From NCBI GenBank assembly GCA_910587495.1, contig CAJUMT010000191.1, positions 1 through 6,691 of the forward strand: a stretch of 6,691 nucleotides of DNA, written 5' to 3'. The notes below the pieces were generated by a model that was given only the letters and a program-made list of their open reading frames with translations, did not search any database and was not told where the DNA came from. The DNA is from an uncultured Lachnospiraceae bacterium. Its GTDB lineage: Bacteria; Bacillota_A; Clostridia; Lachnospirales; Lachnospiraceae. This document shows positions 4,649-6,691 of this stretch, one piece after another. Each line of letters starts with the position of its first letter. The stretch's first letter is position 1. The translations under genes were made by a program, and so were the position numbers.

Positions 4649-5200
4649 ATGGCATCAGCATTAGCACAACTGAAAACCTATACCATCGACGACATCTATA
4701 ACCTCCCGGAAGGACAGCGGGCAGAACTGATCGACGGCCAGATCTATAACATGGCGCCGCCAAAGAGGATACACCAAAGAATTGTCAGCCAGCTTACGAA
4801 GCTTATCGGTCAATATATTGATAACAATCATGGTTCCTGCGAAGTCTACCCCGCCCCTTTCGCCGTATTCTTAAATAAAGACGACAAAAACTATGTGGAA
4901 CCGGATATCTCTGTCATCTGCGATAAAGACAAGCTGGATGACCTGGGCTGTAACGGCGCACCGGACTGGGTCATTGAGATTATCTCACCGTCTACCCAGC
5001 ACATGGATTATGGGATTAAGCTGTTCAAATACCGCGCCGCAGGCGTAAGAGAGTATTGGATCGTAAATCCAATCACCCAGACGGTAAATGTCTACGATTT
5101 TGAACAAGAAGAAGGAACCTGTCAGTACAGTTTTTGTGATCCTGTTCCTGTATGTATCTATCCAGAACTGGTGATACAAATGGCAGAGCTGCTTAAATAA
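4649..5200 (+). CDS. Uma2 family endonuclease (PD-(D/E)XK superfamily, DUF820)
   Basis: This complete 183-residue protein has the Uma2 layout: YTIDDIYNLP (11-20), the ELIDGQIYNMAPP strand and turn (26-38), a helix beginning HQRIVSQL (42-49), then YVEPDISVI (82-90) with the catalytic-position Asp86, WVIEIISPST (107-116) with Glu110, a Lys at 124, and the closing GVREYWIVNP (132-141). These are the expected acidic and basic residues of the PD-(D/E)XK core, so it is probably an active nuclease fold. AAAGGAG (4634-4640) is 8 bases before the ATG. The physiological role of Uma2 proteins is not established; they are numerous in cyanobacteria and also found in Clostridia. It is transcribed alone and converges on the ABC transporter operon across a shared terminator. 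Confidence 0.9.
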   Translation: MASALAQLKTYTIDDIYNLPEGQRAELIDGQIYNMAPPKRIHQRIVSQLTKLIGQYIDNNHGSCEVYPAPFAVFLNKDDKNYVEPDISVICDKDKLDDLGCNGAPDWVIEIISPSTQHMDYGIKLFKYRAAGVREYWIVNPITQTVNVYDFEQEEGTCQYSFCDPVPVCIYPELVIQMAELLK

Positions 5201-5206
5201 GCAACA

Positions 5207-5257
5207 AAAAACCGACGGACATGACCAATTTTTGTCATACCATCGGTTTTAATATTT
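5207..5257. terminator. Bidirectional intrinsic terminator
   Basis: AAAACCGACGG (5208-5218) pairs with CCATCGGTTTT (5240-5250), 11 positions with one mismatch, and an inner stem ATGAC/GTCAT (5221-5225 with 5234-5238) extends it. Plus-strand transcripts from Uma2 meet TTTT then an AT-rich run; minus-strand transcripts from the ABC ATPase gene meet six T's (complement of 5206-5211). It serves both convergent units. Confidence 0.8.
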
Positions 5258-5259
5258 TC

Positions 5260-6066
5260 TTATCCTTCCATCGACAACAGAATCCTGTCATTATCCAGAC
5301 TCTTGCCCGCGCCGCTCCGGAAGCGTTCCAGCAGATCAGATACGCTCATATCCTCCCGCTCTTTCCCCTGCACATCCAGCACGATTTTGCCGTCGTCCAT
5401 CATCAGGGTGCGGTTGCCTAGCTCCAGCGCCTGCTGCATATTGTGGGTAACCATCAGGCAGGTGGTGTGGTTCTTCGCAATGATCTTTTTCGTCAATTCC
5501 AGCACCTTGTCTGCCGTAGCAGGATCCAGGGCTGCCGTGTGTTCATCCAAAAGCAAAAGCTTCGGAGGCACCATGGTTGCCATCAGAAGCGTAAGCGCCT
5601 GGCGCTGCCCGCCGGAGAGAAGTCCCACCGGCTGCTTCATACGATCTTCCAAGCCCATATTAAGCAGGCGGAGCTGTTCTTTGAAAAGTTCTTTGTCCTT
5701 TTTGGAAATGCGGCTGAACGGCATCGTCCCTGTGGACGCACGCAAGTACGCCAGCGCCAGATTTTCCTCGATCGTCATATGCGGGGCGGTTCCTTTTAAA
5801 GGATCCTGGAACAGCCGCCCGATCACCCGGCTTCTTTTATACTCCTGGGTAAAGGTAATGTCTTCGTTGTCCAGTATAATCCTGCCTTCATCCGCATAGA
5901 AGCTTCCGGCTATGGCTCCGAACATGGTAGATTTTCCGGCTCCGTTAGAACCGATCACTGTGGCAAAATCTCCCGGCGCAAGATGGAGAGACAAACTACG
6001 GATCGCGCATTTTTCATTGACTGTCCCGGGATTAAACGTCTTTTTTATATTCTCAAGCTTCAGCAT
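5260..6066 (-). CDS. ABC transporter ATP-binding protein (tryptophan/branched small-molecule importer type)
   Basis: This complete 268-residue cytoplasmic ATPase powers the permease encoded just upstream. It has Walker A GSNGAGKST (39-47), Q-loop LFQDP (85-89), signature LSGGQ (150-154), Walker B LLLLDEHTA (170-178), D-loop AALD (178-181) and H-loop VTHNM (206-210, His208); every catalytic element is present. AGGAGG (6075-6080) lies 8 bases before the ATG, inside the end of the permease gene; the permease stop and this ATG are one base apart, so the two are translationally coupled. The sequence is of the type that accompanies DUF534-like binding proteins in Firmicutes transporters, many of which are T-box regulated and predicted to carry tryptophan (TrpXYZ). 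Substrate is inferred from family resemblance only. Confidence 0.88.
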   Translation of the reverse strand: MLKLENIKKTFNPGTVNEKCAIRSLSLHLAPGDFATVIGSNGAGKSTMFGAIAGSFYADEGRIILDNEDITFTQEYKRSRVIGRLFQDPLKGTAPHMTIEENLALAYLRASTGTMPFSRISKKDKELFKEQLRLLNMGLEDRMKQPVGLLSGGQRQALTLLMATMVPPKLLLLDEHTAALDPATADKVLELTKKIIAKNHTTCLMVTHNMQQALELGNRTLMMDDGKIVLDVQGKEREDMSVSDLLERFRSGAGKSLDNDRILLSMEG

Positions 6067-6067
6067 G

Positions 6068-6691
6068 TCAGCGTCCTCCTTTTTGCTGCGCGCCCATCCT
6101 CCGTTTCTGGAAAGCGCCCCACTCTTTTAAAGCAGGAGAAGCAATGGCAAGCGCCACTACCACCGCCGTCACCAGTTTCAGACATTCGATCGGAACGACA
6201 GAAGTTTTTAAAATGACGGCATATATAAAGCGGTAGATAATACTTCCCGCCACGGCAGCGGCTGCATTTACCGCTATACTGCGGCGTCCGATGACCGTCT
6301 CTCCTATGATCAGGCAGGCAAGGCCGATAACCACGATTCCTGTGCCGCTGTTGATATCCGCCGACTTCTGGTACTGCCCTACCACCGCGCCGGACAGGGC
6401 GGTCAGCGCGTTGGATACGCACAGGCCTACCGTGACTGTAAATATCGGATTGACGGAAGAAGCCCGTACCATATCCGTATTATCTCCTGTGGCGCGTATG
6501 CTAAGGCCCAGCCTGGTTCCTAAAAACCATACCAGCAAAATGCCCGCCAAAACAGTAATTCCCGCTGCCAGTATCAACTTATACCAGCTTCCGCCGATAC
6601 CTGTATCTCTCAACATGGTAAAAAGCGTCGCTTGCTTTAAAAGACTTACATTGGAACTCCAACCCATGACCATCAGATTCACTGTATACAG
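6068..6691 (-). CDS. ABC transporter permease, 5' end outside the window
   Basis: The frame is open to the window edge (first visible codons read LYTVNLMVMG), so the true start lies outside; 207 residues are visible of a usual 290-300, and the GTG at 6680-6682 should not be taken as the start. It has several hydrophobic spans, among them LILAAGITVLAGILLVWFLG, a span around TVGLCVSNALTALSGAVVG, GIVVIGLACLIIGETVIG, a span around AAAAVAGSIIYRFIYAVIL and LKLVTAVVVALAIASPAL. The cytoplasmic loop GLSIRATGDN, next to a segment starting DMVRAS, is characteristic of the BPD_transp_2-type permeases that pair with DUF534-type binding proteins. A basic C-terminal tail (KRRMGAQQKGGR) follows the last span. 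A substrate-binding protein gene would be expected further upstream, beyond 6691. Confidence 0.85.
   Translation of the reverse strand: MYTVNLMVMGWSSNVSLLKQATLFTMLRDTGIGGSWYKLILAAGITVLAGILLVWFLGTRLGLSIRATGDNTDMVRASSVNPIFTVTVGLCVSNALTALSGAVVGQYQKSADINSGTGIVVIGLACLIIGETVIGRRSIAVNAAAAVAGSIIYRFIYAVILKTSVVPIECLKLVTAVVVALAIASPALKEWGAFQKRRMGAQQKGGR

Noticed and set aside
1..6691. CRISPR array, tRNA, rRNA, transposase or integrase
   Set aside because: I saw no regularly spaced repeats, no RNA gene signatures and no recombinase frames on either strand.

Overview
The window looks like a stretch of chromosome from a low-to-mid GC Firmicute, most likely a gut Clostridia/Lachnospiraceae-type organism. 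The reasons are strong AGGAGG-type ribosome binding sites, sigma-A-like promoters, and the gene mix: an AAA-ATPase-like/DUF1703 protein, a Uma2 nuclease, an ABC-F gene behind an attenuator leader, and a tryptophan-type ABC transporter. The assignment comes from gene content and signals only; no database was searched.

Layout. (1) 3-1082, minus: an AAA-ATPase-like protein that stops at 359 aa, before the nuclease domain its family normally carries. (2) 1139-1680: two back-to-back promoters, then a plus-strand leader with a 29-codon leader peptide, mutually exclusive hairpins and two tandem intrinsic terminators, as in drug-responsive attenuation. (3) 1681-2388, plus: the gene controlled by that leader, an ABC-F ATPase cut off exactly before its H-loop histidine. 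(4) 2317-2631, minus: a DUF1016/YhcG-type nuclease remnant, butted directly against the broken ABC-F gene and itself carrying an out-of-frame internal deletion. (5) 2822-2962, plus: a promoter and the first ~11 codons of a RelB/DinJ antitoxin, fused to the last codons of an unidentified gene. (6) 2963-3766, plus: an intact metallo-beta-lactamase-fold hydrolase that now sits behind the antitoxin promoter. (7) 3796-4392, minus: an acidic DUF6985-like protein. (8) 4649-5200, plus: an intact Uma2-family PD-(D/E)XK nuclease, divergent from gene 7. (9) 5207-5257: a bidirectional terminator. (10) 5260-6691, minus: the end of an ABC import operon (ATPase, then permease running off the window edge), probably for tryptophan or a related small molecule.

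The left 3 kb is the unusual part: four genes broken in different ways, next to regulatory DNA that is still well formed. The attenuator leader has an intact promoter, ribosome binding site, peptide, alternative stems and terminators but feeds a dead gene, and the antitoxin promoter now drives a foreign hydrolase gene. I read this as a deletion/recombination hotspot of accessory DNA between ordinary chromosomal genes. I do not see a complete new multi-gene system; the most interesting items are the attenuation leader and the captured antitoxin promoter.
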